Assembly: GCF_014695775.1 (NCBI RefSeq)
Contig: NZ_JACJOX010000050.1
Location: forward strand, 1-64,000
Source of the DNA: Leptolyngbya sp. FACHB-60
GTDB taxonomy: Bacteria > Cyanobacteriota > Cyanobacteriia > Phormidesmidales > Phormidesmidaceae
Direction of reading: 5' to 3'
DNA length: 64,000 nucleotides
Shown here in pieces: positions 25,876 through 34,213 of the stretch; positions within the stretch are counted from its first letter, which is position 1, and the number at the start of each line of letters is the position of its first letter. A program made the position numbers and the translations under genes. Under the pieces are notes generated by a model. It did no database searches, was not told the DNA's origin, and was given only the letters and a program-made list of their open reading frames with translations.

Positions 25876-26379
25876 TTAGGCCGAGGCGCTAATTGGGCCA
25901 AGTGGCTGAACTCCAGTAGGGTCAACAGCCTGACATAGGGAGCGTATCGATTGACCACTGACAGGATCGCGCCAGTTGGGGGCAATTTCGGCTAGGGGGA
26001 TGAGCACAAAGGCGCGCTCCCGCAGACGGGGGTGGGGAACATGCAGGGATGGTTCTGTGATGATCGACTGGCCATAGAACAGCAAATCGAGGTCAAGGGT
26101 GCGTGGGCCCCATCGCTCGTGACGCACTCGACCGAAGTGCTGTTCTATGGCTAGTAGCTGATTGAGTAGGTCTTGGGCTGATAGGGGAGTCTCGAGTAGG
26201 GCGCAGGCATTTAGAACGTCAGGCTGAGGGGGGCCAATAGCGACGGTTTTGTAGAGGCTTGACTGCGCTATCACTTCTATATCAGGACAGTGAGCTAGGG
26301 TCGTTAACGCCTGCTGCAAAGTTTTTCGGGAGTTGCCCACGTTGCTGCCTAGGGCGATCGCACAGGGTACAACAGTCAT
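25876..26379 (-). CDS. folK: 2-amino-4-hydroxy-6-hydroxymethyldihydropteridine diphosphokinase
   Basis: The 167-residue protein has the HPPK signatures ALGSNVGNSRKTL at the start and RWGPRTLDLDLLFYG in the centre, with HVPHPRLRERAFVLIPL towards the end. HPPK transfers pyrophosphate from ATP to hydroxymethyl-dihydropterin in folate synthesis, in the cytoplasm. The length is normal. It starts 3 bases after the thioredoxin stop, so the two genes are surely in one transcript. Confidence 0.95.
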   Translation of the reverse strand: MTVVPCAIALGSNVGNSRKTLQQALTTLAHCPDIEVIAQSSLYKTVAIGPPQPDVLNACALLETPLSAQDLLNQLLAIEQHFGRVRHERWGPRTLDLDLLFYGQSIITEPSLHVPHPRLRERAFVLIPLAEIAPNWRDPVSGQSIRSLCQAVDPTGVQPLGPISASA

Positions 26380-26382
26380 GCC

Positions 26383-26703
26383 CTAGCCCAGATGAGGCTG
26401 AAGCCGTGCCACTAGCTGGTCGGCTGGCAGTACGCCTTCGATGCGATCTATAGGCTGCCCGGCTTTAAATAACACCAGTGTAGGAAGGGCCGCAATACGG
26501 TGCTGAGAGGCAATTTGCGGATACTTATCGGTGTCGATTTTGACGATTTTGAGCTGTCCTTTAAGCTGGCTGCTGACGGTGGTTAGAATGCCTGCCATCA
26601 TCTGACAGGGACCACACCAGGTGGCATAGAAATCAACTAGCACTGGGCCTGAAGATCCGGCCAGTAGGTCTTCAAAGCTCTGAAATTGCTGTTTGACCGC
26701 CAT
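26383..26703 (-). CDS. Thioredoxin (m-type-like)
   Basis: The 106-residue protein is a complete thioredoxin: FYATWCGPCQMM contains the WCGPC active site, and IAALPTLVLF has the cis-proline. It reduces disulfides in target enzymes, with electrons from thioredoxin reductase or ferredoxin-thioredoxin reductase. It is first in the trx-folK-nudix cluster. A second, unusual thioredoxin is encoded at 33784. Confidence 0.93.
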   Translation of the reverse strand: MAVKQQFQSFEDLLAGSSGPVLVDFYATWCGPCQMMAGILTTVSSQLKGQLKIVKIDTDKYPQIASQHRIAALPTLVLFKAGQPIDRIEGVLPADQLVARLQPHLG

Positions 26704-26865
26704 CGCGTACTCCTTTGGTAAACCCCTATGGCCTAAGCAACAGCATTGCCCATTTGTTTGGGATAAGCTACTGCTTTAGGCATTATTTTATTGTTCTAAG
26801 CCGTTATCGACTGAGCTGGGCTGCGGGGAAGGATGGGTAACATTAGCTGGGCCGTTCAAACTCGG

Positions 26866-27726
26866 CTACACGGCCATCTGACGCAGGAAGGTATCGAGGG
26901 CGGCGGCGACTTTCTCGGCCCAGTCTTCTTGAGCATAGTGACCCACTTCTTCTAAGGTTTGGAGTTCACCGCTGGGAAGGGTTTGAACAGCGGTCTCTGC
27001 CAGACTAACTGGCAGCCAGGGATCCTTTTGACCCCACAACACTAGAGTGGGGTGATCCCAGGTAGGCAGGGCAGCGGCGATCGCCTGGCTGCTGGCTTCA
27101 ATATCCATGCGGCGCACCGTGGTCATCAGTGCCCGCCCCACATCAGAACTTTTTAGAAATGGGCGGCGATATACGTCTAGGTCGGCGTCGTCGATTTGGT
27201 AGGGGCCACCGCCTTCCAGGGTGCGATCGACCAGAAGCGGGTCTTGGGTGATCATATCTCCGGCCAGGGGCAAACCCATCTGGCGAATCTTCCAGGGGAG
27301 TTTGGCACCAGGGCCAATGGGAGCGTTGATCATCACCAGGCGATCGACCCGCTCAGGATGCTGAAGAGCGTACTGAATGCCAACGGAACCAAGAAATCCT
27401 TGGGCCACCAGATGCACCTGGGGTAGCTCTAGGGCGTCGATAAAACTACCCAGGGCCGCGGCCAAGGCAGCGGGGGTGTAGTCAAAGTCGCGGCGATCGG
27501 GCTTATCGGAGAAACCATGGCCAAGCCAGTCGGGGGCGATCGCTCGAAATCCTCGCTGGGCCAGGGTAGGCATGACCTGTCGCCAGCTATAGCTTTGCGA
27601 TACCAGACCGTGGAGCAGCAGCACCGGCAGCCGAGAGGAGTCGCCCAGGGGCTGAAGGTCACGGTAAAACCAGGTCAACCCGTTGACCGACACCGTGCGC
27701 TCTGCGATCGCAGCATCTTGACTCAT
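26866..27726 (-). CDS. Alpha/beta hydrolase
   Basis: The 286-residue protein has a full alpha/beta hydrolase set: LLLHGLVSQSYSWRQV, DWLGHGFSDKPD, an elbow at the nucleophile written AQGFLGS, the acid region LWGQKDPWLP and histidine in EVGHYAQED. The nucleophile position is not the usual GxSxG (VAQGFLGS has Gly-Phe in place of Ser), so catalysis may differ or be lost. Related proteins are annotated as haloalkane-dehalogenase-like or as chlorophyll-related hydrolases; I do not choose between these. Confidence 0.83.
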   Translation of the reverse strand: MSQDAAIAERTVSVNGLTWFYRDLQPLGDSSRLPVLLLHGLVSQSYSWRQVMPTLAQRGFRAIAPDWLGHGFSDKPDRRDFDYTPAALAAALGSFIDALELPQVHLVAQGFLGSVGIQYALQHPERVDRLVMINAPIGPGAKLPWKIRQMGLPLAGDMITQDPLLVDRTLEGGGPYQIDDADLDVYRRPFLKSSDVGRALMTTVRRMDIEASSQAIAAALPTWDHPTLVLWGQKDPWLPVSLAETAVQTLPSGELQTLEEVGHYAQEDWAEKVAAALDTFLRQMAV

Positions 27727-27914
27727 AGCCTTTCCTTAACCCAGCCCACCGAGCTTACCGCTCCACGGAATGGGAACGCAACAGCGGTAACTTAGCCAGT
27801 CCAATCTCCCCAGCTTAACTGTGGTGGTACCGTCACTGCCCCAAACTGGCTACAGTAATCAATAGGGGGGATCCTCCTCTACTGTAATTTTGGGCAAAGG
27901 CACTACAAAGCACA

Positions 27915-28694
27915 ATGAACTGGCAAGAGGTCTCTGGCAACTGGATTTTAGTGCCGCCTAACCCCACGGCGATCGTGCATTTTTTGGGGGGAGCATTTGT
28001 GGCAGCTGCCCCCAGCGTCACTTACCAATGGCTGCTAGAAAATCTGGCTCGACAGGGTTATCTGGTGGTAGCAACGCCATTTATCAATACCTTTGACCAT
28101 GCGGCCATCGCCCAGGAAGTGCTGGTCACCTTCGATCAAGCGCTGCGGTATCTCGACAAGCGAGGGCTGGCTAACTACCGAATGCCTATTTACGGCTTAG
28201 GGCACAGCATGGGCTGCAAAGTTCATCTGCTAATCAATAGCCTGTGGCAGGTGGAGCGGGCTGGCAATATCTATATGAGTTTTAATAACTACCCAGCCCG
28301 GCGATCGATTCCCTTTTTAGAGCAGGTGGTGCAGTTTAACCCGGCCTTCAATGTGGAATTTACCCCCGACCCTGAGGCTACTCTGGGGTTGGTGCGCGAT
28401 CGCTATCCCGTATCCCACAATCTACTCATTAAATTCCGCAGCGATACCATCGATCAAACCCGCCCCCTGTCGGAGGTGCTGGTGCGGCGGTTTCCCGAGT
28501 CCACTACCGTTCAAATTTTGCAGGGTTCTCACACCACACCTATTGCCCAAGAGTTGGGCTGGCAGCCAGGAGCAGCCTTCAGCCCCCTTGATGCTTTGGG
28601 GCAATTTATGCGCCAGGAGTTTTATCGAGACCTCACTCACCTACGCCACCATCTGCTGACCTGGCTCAATCCCCTAACGGTGATGGGGCGATAG
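27915..28694 (+). CDS. DUF1350 family protein (alpha/beta-hydrolase-like)
   Basis: The 259-residue protein has the cyanobacterial/plastid DUF1350 pattern, including VHFLGGAFVAAAPSVTYQWLL, TPFINTFDH, GLGHSMGCKVHLL and QGSHTTPIAQ. GHSMG resembles a nucleophile elbow, so a hydrolase fold is likely. No activity is established as far as I know. It is probably transcribed with the RsbW-like kinase downstream. Confidence 0.85.
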   Translation: MNWQEVSGNWILVPPNPTAIVHFLGGAFVAAAPSVTYQWLLENLARQGYLVVATPFINTFDHAAIAQEVLVTFDQALRYLDKRGLANYRMPIYGLGHSMGCKVHLLINSLWQVERAGNIYMSFNNYPARRSIPFLEQVVQFNPAFNVEFTPDPEATLGLVRDRYPVSHNLLIKFRSDTIDQTRPLSEVLVRRFPESTTVQILQGSHTTPIAQELGWQPGAAFSPLDALGQFMRQEFYRDLTHLRHHLLTWLNPLTVMGR

Positions 28695-28772
28695 GCGATG
28701 TAAAACTCTTGCCCTTAAGGCTTTTGCCAGGGTGGGGTTAGGCCTATGATGCAAAGGTGAGCTATCTAGCCG

Positions 28773-29207
28773 TTGCCTGTTTTGACTTACCAGCACACTA
28801 GCCAGATTGAAACCCAAACCGACCCAACGGCGCTAAAGTCGGTCTTAGCGTGGTTTGACCAGTTTCAGACAACGCCTATTCCCCACAACATTTGGCTTCA
28901 GTGTCAGCTTGCTCTGATTGAAGGGTTCACCAATGCGGTACGCCATGCCCATGCCGGGCTGCCCTTAGAAACTCCTGTTGGCATCGAAGTATCGGTGAGC
29001 GATCGCACCATCGACATTCGCATTTGGGATCGCGGCCCTGGCTTTGATCTAGCCTCAATGCTGAGGCACAAAATTAGCGTCAACAACCCTGACTCAGAGG
29101 GAGGACGGGGACTAAAAATCATGTACCTCGTTGCCGATCGCCTCACCTATGAACCAGCCCCCGACCAGGGGAACTGCCTGCACCTGCACAAGACCTTTGC
29201 CCTATAG
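28773..29207 (+). CDS. RsbW-like serine kinase / anti-sigma factor
   Basis: The 144-residue protein is a single GHKL ATPase domain of the RsbW/SpoIIAB type. It has the N-box EGFTNAVRHAH, G1-box WDRGPGFD and G2-box EGGRGLKIMYLVAD. Such proteins phosphorylate anti-anti-sigma factors or sequester sigma factors. Translation seems to start at TTG 28773, with GGTGAG 11 bases upstream. No STAS-domain partner is encoded next to it. Confidence 0.88.
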   Translation: MPVLTYQHTSQIETQTDPTALKSVLAWFDQFQTTPIPHNIWLQCQLALIEGFTNAVRHAHAGLPLETPVGIEVSVSDRTIDIRIWDRGPGFDLASMLRHKISVNNPDSEGGRGLKIMYLVADRLTYEPAPDQGNCLHLHKTFAL

Positions 29208-29233
29208 AGCAAGAATGCCTCTAAAGTGACGCT

Positions 29234-30052
29234 ATGGCTTTATCTGCGGTTTTCTCGGCGCTAACTCCATCTATTCAAGGCTCTGGGCAGCTAACTGACT
29301 GGCTCATAGGCGGGCTGGTAAATACCCTACTGCTGGCGATCGCCTGGAAACTGCCCAAAAAGCTGCTAACTCCAGCCGGCTACGGCCATGCTTGGGCACT
29401 GGGGGTGATTGTTTGGGGCTGTCTAGGTTGGCGTGGCTATGCCGTGATGATGGCTTACTTTCTGGCTGGAACAGCGGTTACCCGCTTGGGTAAAGGCCGT
29501 AAGGAAGCAGCCGGAATTGCCGAAGGGCGATCGGGGGTCAGGGGGCCAGAGAATGTCTGGGGCTCTGCCCTAGCAGCAGCAGTCTGTGCCGGAGCGATCG
29601 CTATCCTTCGAGCAACCACTAGCCCCACCAGCCAAGCCCTCTGGCTGCCATTGCTGGCGCTGGCCTACGTCAGCAGCCTCAGCACCAAACTCTCCGACAC
29701 CACCGCCAGTGAGGTGGGCAAAGCCTACGGCCGACACACCTTTCTGATCACCTCGCTCAAGCCCGTCCCAGCTGGGACCGAAGGGGCCGTTAGCCTAGAG
29801 GGCACCTTGGCTGGAGTAGCAGGGTCGGTGGTGATGGCCCTAGCAGGCTGGGCCGTCGGGCTCATTAACCTCTGGGGCATCGTCATTTGTCTGGTGGCGG
29901 CCTTTGTGGCAACCACTTTAGAAAGCCTCATTGGAGCCACGCTGCAAACCCGCATACCGTGGCTAACCAACGAGGTCGTCAATGGCATGAACACGACTAT
30001 CGGCGCCCTGATTGGACTTTTACTGGGTCTAGCAGTGGCACAAATGAACTAG
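29234..30052 (+). CDS. DUF92 family membrane protein, phytyl-phosphate kinase (VTE6)-like
   Basis: The 272-residue protein has six to seven hydrophobic segments and the DUF92/TIGR00297 motifs SSLSTKLSDTTASEVGKAYGR and GTEGAVSLEGTLAG. Plant and cyanobacterial members such as VTE6 phosphorylate phytyl phosphate to phytyl diphosphate for tocopherol and phylloquinone synthesis. That would fit with menD and menF elsewhere in the window. The assignment to this subgroup is from motif memory and is not tested here. Confidence 0.85.
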   Translation: MALSAVFSALTPSIQGSGQLTDWLIGGLVNTLLLAIAWKLPKKLLTPAGYGHAWALGVIVWGCLGWRGYAVMMAYFLAGTAVTRLGKGRKEAAGIAEGRSGVRGPENVWGSALAAAVCAGAIAILRATTSPTSQALWLPLLALAYVSSLSTKLSDTTASEVGKAYGRHTFLITSLKPVPAGTEGAVSLEGTLAGVAGSVVMALAGWAVGLINLWGIVICLVAAFVATTLESLIGATLQTRIPWLTNEVVNGMNTTIGALIGLLLGLAVAQMN

Positions 30053-30335
30053 TGAAGGCGATCGCGACTCGAATTCCGTAGGTTTACAGATGACTGGTTC
30101 AAACTTTTGTTGGGGCCACTAGCTCAAGACACTAGCTCTCCCACTGGAATTTACCGGAATCCGGAAAGTTTTAGGAAATTTTATACAATCCTCACAAACC
30201 TTTGCCTTGGGTTTAGAAAAGTTCCGTAAATTTTCGTAATCCTAAGTTCCGTGGGTCCTCCGTCGATGGTCATCACTAGCTTCAGCCTTAATAGATTTAG
30301 GCTTCGCTACTTTGTAGAGTAGGCCTGGGTCGCAA
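30053..30335. other. Intergenic region with an imperfect direct repeat
   Basis: No gene is visible. Two AT-rich imperfect copies of GAAAGTTTTAGGAAATTTTATACAATCCT lie at 30163-30192 and 30216-30243 (the second AAAAGTTCCGTAAATTTTCGTAATCCT). They could be binding sites or chance similarity. Confidence 0.3.
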
Positions 30336-30401
30336 ATGTTGTTTAGGGAGCGTCTACCCTCAGGTCAAATTTATTTACTTGAGGACACAACGATAACTGT
30401 T

Positions 30402-30602
30402 ATGCAAACTTCGCTAAAGTACACGGTTCGTTCTCACCCTCCGGTTCTTACTATTGGAATACTATCGCTAGCTATATTGATCATTTTGCAGGCCTTTGGC
30501 ACAGGGTCAGTGGCGAGCGCCAACAGCCGAGACGAATTCCCTGGCCGACGCCAGGGCGGTGGCACTCACTGGGTAACTCCCCTTCAACCTAGTAGCCACT
30601 AG
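30402..30602 (+). pseudogene. Fragment resembling the start of a DUF928 protein
   Basis: The reading frame gives a signal peptide (MQTSLKYTVRSHPPVLTIGI, then a hydrophobic stretch and cleavage near VASA). It is followed by RDEFPGRRQGGGTHW, resembling the beginning of cyanobacterial DUF928 proteins, but stops after 24 more residues. DUF928 genes often sit before CHASE2 genes, as here. No clear continuation was found in the other frames. An intact short secreted peptide cannot be excluded. Confidence 0.4.
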
Positions 30603-30952
30603 TACAGAACAATTGCCCCATGCCGTCCTCAGCAGCGGCAGCGGTGCACTATCAGTAGAGATATCGAAACCTAAATGTCAACCCAAGGCGGCAGTTCCAA
30701 AGCTAGGAGCAGCCGCCTTTAGCTTGTATTACGAAAGCCAAAGCCAGCATCGTTGCCAGCCTCAGCTGTTAGGCTACAGGGACAGATGCACACGAGGCTA
30801 GCAACTACCTGGAGAGAGTTGCACAACTCCATCTGGGCATGCTTAACAAATGTCCTTTGCCTCGGTCAACGTTTCAACAAGGTTAGGGGACTGGGTGTGC
30901 TACCTGAGACATTCTTCGTTATTTAGTTTCTGTCTTCAAAGGCCCAGCGATT
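30603..30952. other. Gap before the CHASE2 gene
   Basis: These 350 bases contain no supported gene. If the preceding fragment is a decayed DUF928 gene, its remains should lie here, but I could not match them. Confidence 0.35.
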
Positions 30953-33499
30953 GTGAAAGCGACGCTCAACAGAATAAACCACCGGCTGTGGCGCCGGGTG
31001 GTTCCCCAGGTGCTCCACTGGTGGGGAGCAACCCCCCTGACCACCGGAGGCAAAATTGTGCTGTTGGCCAGTTTGGTGGCCAGCGCCCTAGTGACCAGCG
31101 CCAAAGTATTGACTGTTTTAGAACCAGCTGAATTCTTTCTCTTCGACCATCTGGTGCGGTTGCGCCCTAGCCAAGACCTTGAACCCCGTATGACGATTGT
31201 GGGCATTACTGAGGCAGACATTCGCCAGTACGGCTGGCCCCTCAACGACGACATATTAGCCGACGTCATTCAAACCCTTCAAGTTCATACCCCAAGGGTT
31301 ATAGGGCTAGACCTCTACCGCAGCACGCTGCGTCCACCAGGGTCGGCTGATTTGGTTGAAGCCCTAGCTGCGCCCAACTTGATAGCCATTATGAATGTGG
31401 GCAGCACCCAGGGTCAGGGCGAAGTGCCGCCCCCACCTACCGTTGAGCCAGAGCGGATCGGCTTCAACGACTTTCCTACCGATTCTGACGGCATTATCCG
31501 CCGCAACTTGGTTTTTGTGGGCAGCCGCGACGGCGGCTACTATTCCTTCGCCCTGCGGGTGGTTATGGCCTATGAGGGCTATGCAACTGACGCTCTAAAG
31601 GCTGGGGCCAATCACCTCTATCTGGGCGATCGGGCGATTCCGGTGCTTTCGGGCCGAGATGGCGGTTATCAAGATGTAGACAGCAGCGGCTATCAAATTT
31701 TGCTGCGCTATCACACCGACCAAATGCCGGCCCGTCACCTCTCTATTAGTCAAGTGCTTAGCCAGCAGTTTGATCCAGCCTGGATTGACGACAACATTGT
31801 CCTCATCGGCACCACCGCCGCCAGCCTCAAAGACCGCTTCTACACCCCCTTCAGCTTCAATCAAGACAGTGAGTTAACCATGCCTGGGGTAGTCATCCAC
31901 GGGCAGATGGTGCGCCAGCTGCTGGATGTTGTTACCGGACAGCCTGCTAGCTACCGATTCCTGCCCCCCTGGGCCGAAGGGCTATGGCTTTGGAGCTGGT
32001 GTTTAGCCGTCGGCACCCTAGTTTGGATCGTTAAGCGCCCTAGCGGGCTACTGCTATCCTGCGGCCTGCTCCTAGGAACCTTAGGCGGAATTGGCTGGCT
32101 AGGGGTCAATGGCTTAGTGTGGCTTCCCCTAGCCGAACCGACCCTGGGCATGACAACCACAGCAGCAGTGGTTTTAGCTTACAAGCTGCTCTACCGCACC
32201 ACCCATGACTCCCTCACCGGTTTGCCCAACCGTGAAGCCTTTATCAATACTATTCAGCAGGCCCTCCACTACCGACAAAGTCCCGAACAGCCTGTGATAG
32301 TGGCATTTATGGGCGTCGATCGCTTTAAGGTAATCAACGAAAGTCTCGGTCACCAAGTGGGTGACGAGGTGCTGCAAATGATGGCTAAACGGCTGGGGCA
32401 GCACATACCCCCCGAGGCTCAAGTAGCCCGGGTTGGCGGCGATGAGTTTGCCCTCCTACTCACCCAGCTCTCTAGCACCGCTGCCGGAGAACTGATGGAT
32501 AAACTTCAGTACGTCCTTTCAGAACCTCTCACCCTGCATGGCCAAAAATTGCCCAGCACCCTCAGCATTGGGGTGGCTATTAGCCAGCCAGGGTTAGAGC
32601 ACAAACCAGCAGATTTGCTGCGCGACGCCCACACCGCCATGTACCGAGCCAAGGCCCTAGGCAAGTCGCGATTTGAGGTATTTGCTGCTGGCATGCTGAC
32701 CGAAGCAGTCAACCGCCTTCAGCTCGAAAGCGACTTAATTAGTGCCATTGACAACCACGAGTTTTTGCTCTACTACCAGCCAATCATCAATCTCAAAACG
32801 GGAGCACTGGCTGGGTTTGAGGCTCTGGTGCGATGGCATCAGAAAGATCGCGGCTTTGTTCTGCCCAGTGCCTTCATTCCAGCGGCAGAAGAGACCGGGC
32901 TAATTATGACCCTAGGGCAGTGGATTTTCCGCGAGGCCTGTCAGCAACTGCACCAATGGCACACCTTGCTGCCTCACTATCGCCACCTGACTATGAGTAT
33001 CAATCTCTCTAATCGTCAGTTTGGTCAAACCGATTTGATCAGTCAAATCGAAGTCGCTTTGAAAGAAACCCAGGTTGACGGCCACTGCATTCGGCTTGAA
33101 ATTACCGAGAGCATGGTGATGGGCGATGTGGATGCTGCGATCGATCTGATGCTCAAGCTCAAGTCTTTAGACCTGAAGCTGGCCATTGATGACTTTGGGA
33201 CCGGCTATTCGTCCCTTAGCTACCTGCACCGATTTCCTATGGATACTCTGAAGGTGGATAAATCTTTTGTAGGACGCTTGGAGAAAAGCAACGAAGATCG
33301 AGCCATCATCAACACTATTTTGGCTCTTGGGCAAAAACTTGGCATGGAAGTGGTGGCTGAGGGGGTAGAGACTGCTACCCAGGTTGCCATGCTACAGCAG
33401 GAGGGATGTGACTATGGTCAAGGCTACTTTTTTGCCAAACCTTTACCGGCTGCTGAGGCTTTGAACTTACTCCGGCAGCACCAGCCCCTCGGGTGCTAG
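30953..33499 (+). CDS. CHASE2 domain diguanylate cyclase/phosphodiesterase (GGDEF-EAL)
   Basis: The 848-residue protein has a membrane segment near 36-54, an extracytoplasmic CHASE2 sensor domain (about 60-330: IVGITEADIRQYGWPL, DRFYTPFSF), two to three membrane helices around 345-410, a GGDEF domain with GGDEF at 495-499 and an EAL domain with EALVRW at 623-628. Both catalytic signatures are intact, along with the LDDFGTGYSSL-like DDFGTGYSS loop. It can therefore make or degrade cyclic di-GMP in response to an external signal. Start is GTG 30953. Confidence 0.95.
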   Translation: MKATLNRINHRLWRRVVPQVLHWWGATPLTTGGKIVLLASLVASALVTSAKVLTVLEPAEFFLFDHLVRLRPSQDLEPRMTIVGITEADIRQYGWPLNDDILADVIQTLQVHTPRVIGLDLYRSTLRPPGSADLVEALAAPNLIAIMNVGSTQGQGEVPPPPTVEPERIGFNDFPTDSDGIIRRNLVFVGSRDGGYYSFALRVVMAYEGYATDALKAGANHLYLGDRAIPVLSGRDGGYQDVDSSGYQILLRYHTDQMPARHLSISQVLSQQFDPAWIDDNIVLIGTTAASLKDRFYTPFSFNQDSELTMPGVVIHGQMVRQLLDVVTGQPASYRFLPPWAEGLWLWSWCLAVGTLVWIVKRPSGLLLSCGLLLGTLGGIGWLGVNGLVWLPLAEPTLGMTTTAAVVLAYKLLYRTTHDSLTGLPNREAFINTIQQALHYRQSPEQPVIVAFMGVDRFKVINESLGHQVGDEVLQMMAKRLGQHIPPEAQVARVGGDEFALLLTQLSSTAAGELMDKLQYVLSEPLTLHGQKLPSTLSIGVAISQPGLEHKPADLLRDAHTAMYRAKALGKSRFEVFAAGMLTEAVNRLQLESDLISAIDNHEFLLYYQPIINLKTGALAGFEALVRWHQKDRGFVLPSAFIPAAEETGLIMTLGQWIFREACQQLHQWHTLLPHYRHLTMSINLSNRQFGQTDLISQIEVALKETQVDGHCIRLEITESMVMGDVDAAIDLMLKLKSLDLKLAIDDFGTGYSSLSYLHRFPMDTLKVDKSFVGRLEKSNEDRAIINTILALGQKLGMEVVAEGVETATQVAMLQQEGCDYGQGYFFAKPLPAAEALNLLRQHQPLGC

Positions 33500-33783
33500 A
33501 TCTTCGAACTGAGGGTAAAACTACGTCCAGTATCTTGAACAGCGCGGCTACTTATGAGCGCTCCATGATGTAAATCAGCGGTAGCTTCCATTGCCAAAGC
33601 CCTATGTTAGGCTTTGGCACAATCCTTATTCTGACCTATTAACTTCCATTCTCAACTGGTCTACAATGATCCCGATAGCAACCGCATATTTCTCCCCCCA
33701 ACTTCAACAAGCTCATATTTGTCCAGCGGTTCTGCTCAGGAATTGGCCTGGAGAGTTAGTTAAATTCCTTTATTAACTTATAG
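33500..33783. other. Intergenic region, nothing recognised
   Basis: No gene or strong structure is visible between the GGDEF-EAL gene and the thioredoxin gene. A short open frame at 33591-33776 has no motif and no ribosome-binding site. Confidence 0.4.
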
Positions 33784-34152
33784 ATGCCGATGTCTGTTGG
33801 CGAAGCCACGTTTAGAACAGCTGTGCTCGAGTCACAACTCCCCGTACTAGTTCATTTTTGGGCGCCTTGGTGCGGGCTCTGCAAGCTCATTATCCCAGTT
33901 CTGCAAAGCTTTCAGGCCGAGTGGGAGGGCCACGTCAAGCTGGTCGATATCAATGCCGATGAAAACCTACGTTTGGCCAACACCTACCGCCTCTCAAACC
34001 TGCCAACGCTGCTAATATTTGAGCAGGGTGAGGTGCGTCAGCGAGTAGATTCATTTCGCGGCAAAGACGATCTACGGCTGGTGCTTGAGGCCTCTATGCG
34101 CAACCGAGAGTTGATGTATGACATCCCTCGGCTTGTACGCATTTATCCCTAG
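33784..34152 (+). CDS. Thioredoxin-like protein with WCGLC active site (TrxC type)
   Basis: The 122-residue protein has the thioredoxin fold pattern (VLVHFWAPWCGLCKLIIPVL, YRLSNLPTLLIFEQGE with cis-Pro). The active site is WCGLC instead of WCGPC. This variant is known for the cyanobacterium-specific TrxC class, whose role is unclear. A C-terminal extension (RNRELMYDIPRLVRIYP) follows the fold. The Pro-to-Leu change should alter redox potential and reactivity. Confidence 0.85.
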   Translation: MPMSVGEATFRTAVLESQLPVLVHFWAPWCGLCKLIIPVLQSFQAEWEGHVKLVDINADENLRLANTYRLSNLPTLLIFEQGEVRQRVDSFRGKDDLRLVLEASMRNRELMYDIPRLVRIYP

Positions 34153-34213
34153 CTCTCAATGCCTAGGCAGTAGCCCCATACAGCTGTAGCAGTCTGCTTC
34201 AATGTTGGCTATG

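Noticed and set aside
30053..30335. Promoter call upstream of the secreted fragment
   Set aside because: AT-rich sequence is present but no -35/-10 pair with good spacing could be fixed.
33591..33776. Open frame of 61 residues before the thioredoxin gene
   Set aside because: No motif, no ribosome-binding site and it lies in an otherwise empty AT-rich stretch.
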